A stretch of DNA of 33,897 bases, taken from assembly GCA_903824785.1 (NCBI GenBank), contig CAIJYD010000090.1, positions 1 through 33,897 on the forward strand, read 5' to 3'. Shown in pieces: positions 32,588 to 33,897 of this stretch (positions are counted from its first letter, which is position 1; every line of letters begins with the position of its first letter). Source of the stretch: an uncultured Bacteroidota bacterium. GTDB lineage: Bacteria > Bacteroidota > Bacteroidia > Bacteroidales > VadinHA17. The translations under genes were made by a program, and so were the position numbers. Below the pieces are notes generated by a model that saw only the letters and a program-made list of their open reading frames with translations, did not search any database and was not told where the DNA came from.

Positions 32588-33618
32588 CTTTCTGATATTT
32601 CCTCATCAGCCGTATTCCCTCTTTTTTCAAATCTCCTGATGAGGTAGTAATTCACAACACCAATTAAACACATTCCCAGCAGAAAGAGAGGATAGGAAAT
32701 CTTCCAGTTTGAAGGCCCTGTGATCATCGACCATTCTGACATACCACCAATACTTGCAATTAGTGTCAAAGGCATAAAAATTGTGGCAATAAGGGTAAGC
32801 CTCCTTACTGACGTATTTGTATCATTTGACATTTTAGTCATGAGATTATTCAGAAGGGATGTATATAATTCCATTAAACTGGTCTCAATCTCCCTGTAAG
32901 TCTCCGTCAGCTCAAAGAATTTAGCCAGGTGATCATAAATATCGCGGTAATGAACTATGGCTTTTTCAGTAACAAACGGACAGTCGAGCCTGCAGATCTT
33001 CACAAAGATCTCCCTTTCGTGGAAGAGACTTTTCCGCAGCATCAGAAGATCTTTTCTCAAACTGAGTAACAGCCGGGGCTGAAACTTTTCAACATTATTC
33101 AGTAACGATTCTTCAGCTTCCTCAAGCTTATCTTCCATATCATCGAATGCTCTGTATTTCTGATCAACAAGATAATCCAGTACAATATGCATTACATAAT
33201 CCGGACCATTTTTTGCATTTAAAATTCCATTCTCAACTATCACTTCAATCCCATTCAATGGCCGTCTCGTTTCTGAATTATGACCACTGACTGTTATCAG
33301 AAAATTCTTTCCTAAAAAAAGATTTATTTCATCAATAAAAAGTGAATCATCACCATAGCTGAATGCATTAAAAATGATAAAAGTGTTATTTGTGAAATAC
33401 TCAATCTTGGGAACCTGTTTGTCGTCAAAACAGTCTTCTACAGACAGTGGATGAATACCCATTGTATCGATAAGGGCAGAGAGCTCCTCTTTTGATGGCT
33501 TATAAAAATTAAACCAGACAAAACCACCTTCCCTTAAAGCAGAAATTGCCTCCTCCGTGGTTCCTAAACCATAGAATAATCCTGTTGGTGAAAAATGATA
33601 GAATTTTGATTCTGACAT
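32584..33618 (-). CDS. CorA-family divalent cation transporter with GMS in place of GMN
   Basis: A 344-residue member of the CorA/MIT family, which forms pentameric channels for Mg2+ and related cations. A soluble N-terminal domain (about residues 1-250) is followed by a long coiled-coil stalk with MEDKLEEAEESLL and YREIETSLMELYTSLLN. Two C-terminal membrane helices (about 270-290 and 315-335) are present, with a charged tail (RRFEKRG). At the end of TM1, where CorA has the selectivity motif YGMN, this protein has IGGMSEWSM (Met293, Ser294), so Asn is replaced by Ser. This may change ion selectivity. Its last stop codon overlaps that of the convergent PAP2 gene. The family is secure and the transported ion uncertain. 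Confidence 0.88.
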   Translation of the reverse strand: MSESKFYHFSPTGLFYGLGTTEEAISALREGGFVWFNFYKPSKEELSALIDTMGIHPLSVEDCFDDKQVPKIEYFTNNTFIIFNAFSYGDDSLFIDEINLFLGKNFLITVSGHNSETRRPLNGIEVIVENGILNAKNGPDYVMHIVLDYLVDQKYRAFDDMEDKLEEAEESLLNNVEKFQPRLLLSLRKDLLMLRKSLFHEREIFVKICRLDCPFVTEKAIVHYRDIYDHLAKFFELTETYREIETSLMELYTSLLNNLMTKMSNDTNTSVRRLTLIATIFMPLTLIASIGGMSEWSMITGPSNWKISYPLFLLGMCLIGVVNYYLIRRFEKRGNTADEEISES

Positions 33619-33897
33619 AATCCTGGTTTTTATTCTGCACTATTTCTCTCCTGTGAAAACCGACACCAAATTACAACAAAAATTTGAAAGGGACTAAAGT
33701 TAAAAACAGGGCTTAGCTGAAAATATTGTCTGCTAACCTGATTAATTCATAAACTTTAAATTAAGCATAATTTTTCACTTTTGTGGGTATCATTATCCTG
33801 CATGTTGGATATTTCAGTGATGTTGACCCTCCAAAACGGCTATGGTTTCAAACCATAATACGTAGAATCGTCAAAACAGAGTTAAATGGAAGTTTCC
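33619..33897. other. Right-edge intergenic region, no gene seen
   Basis: The 279 nt upstream of the minus-strand CorA gene contain no convincing open frame. A one-mismatch promoter-like CACTTTTG (about 33777-33784, plus strand) is followed by an 18-codon frame starting ATG at 33802, whose stop lies inside a perfect palindrome (33841-33857). Any downstream gene would lie outside the window. Confidence 0.5.
33841..33857. repeat. Perfect 8-bp-arm palindrome with one-base centre
   Basis: TATGGTTT, C, AAACCATA forms a perfect inverted repeat of 17 nt. It could be an operator for a dimeric regulator or part of a leader hairpin. No T-tract follows. Confidence 0.55.

Overview
This window looks like a chromosomal segment from a Bacteroidota bacterium, most plausibly of the Bacteroidales/Marinilabiliales type. 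The evidence is a protein with a type IX secretion (T9SS) C-terminal sorting domain, a UpxY-type antiterminator, a Wzi-family capsule protein, a DUF5777 barrel, many lipoproteins and signal peptides ending in ...GQ or ...AQ, and repeated TAnnTTTG promoter elements of the Bacteroidota -7 type just upstream of start codons. No rRNA, tRNA, CRISPR array or complete mobile element was seen. The only mobile-element trace is a probable transposase tail at the left edge.

Layout. (1) 1-1.65 kb: transposase tail, a four-helix-bundle (S23/IVP-like) protein followed by a 9-nt tandem repeat, and a PF14907-type nucleotidyltransferase. (2) 1.9-6.7 kb: a very large T9SS-exported beta-helix/repeat protein. 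(3) 6.7-7.05 kb: a GC-rich, hairpin-dense gap between convergent genes. (4) 7.05-11.1 kb: a surface-polysaccharide block with a UpxY antiterminator (minus) divergent from a Wzi-like outer-membrane protein and an unusual large sugar-phosphate transferase (plus). (5) 11.2-13.5 kb: a DksA-like regulator, riboflavin synthase (minus), and an overlapping UbiX / FMN-binding-like pair. (6) 13.55-18.95 kb: ileS-dnaG, 7 nt apart. (7) 19.0-28.0 kb: an unknown lipoprotein, then a bacterial alpha-2-macroglobulin whose stop codon overlaps the TTG start of penicillin-binding protein 1C. (8) 28.1-31.8 kb: a NUDIX hydrolase, then a co-oriented run of two c-type cytochrome lipoproteins, a DUF5777 barrel, a YceI protein, a membrane-anchored OB-fold protein and a small DUF2007-like protein. 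(9) 31.9-33.6 kb: a PAP2_C/sphingomyelin-synthase-like membrane enzyme converging on a CorA-like transporter.

The most interesting points are an isoleucyl-tRNA synthetase with the rearranged GxHH active-site signature (linked to mupirocin hyper-resistance in IleRS2 enzymes), the cytochrome/DUF5777/YceI/OB-fold cluster including a CX4CH heme-like motif, the sphingomyelin-synthase-like PAP2 protein in a phylum that makes sphingolipids, a CorA protein with GMS in place of GMN, and the structured gap at 6.8-7.0 kb. Most of the rest is housekeeping or ordinary envelope biology. Family calls come from motif recognition only, with no database search.
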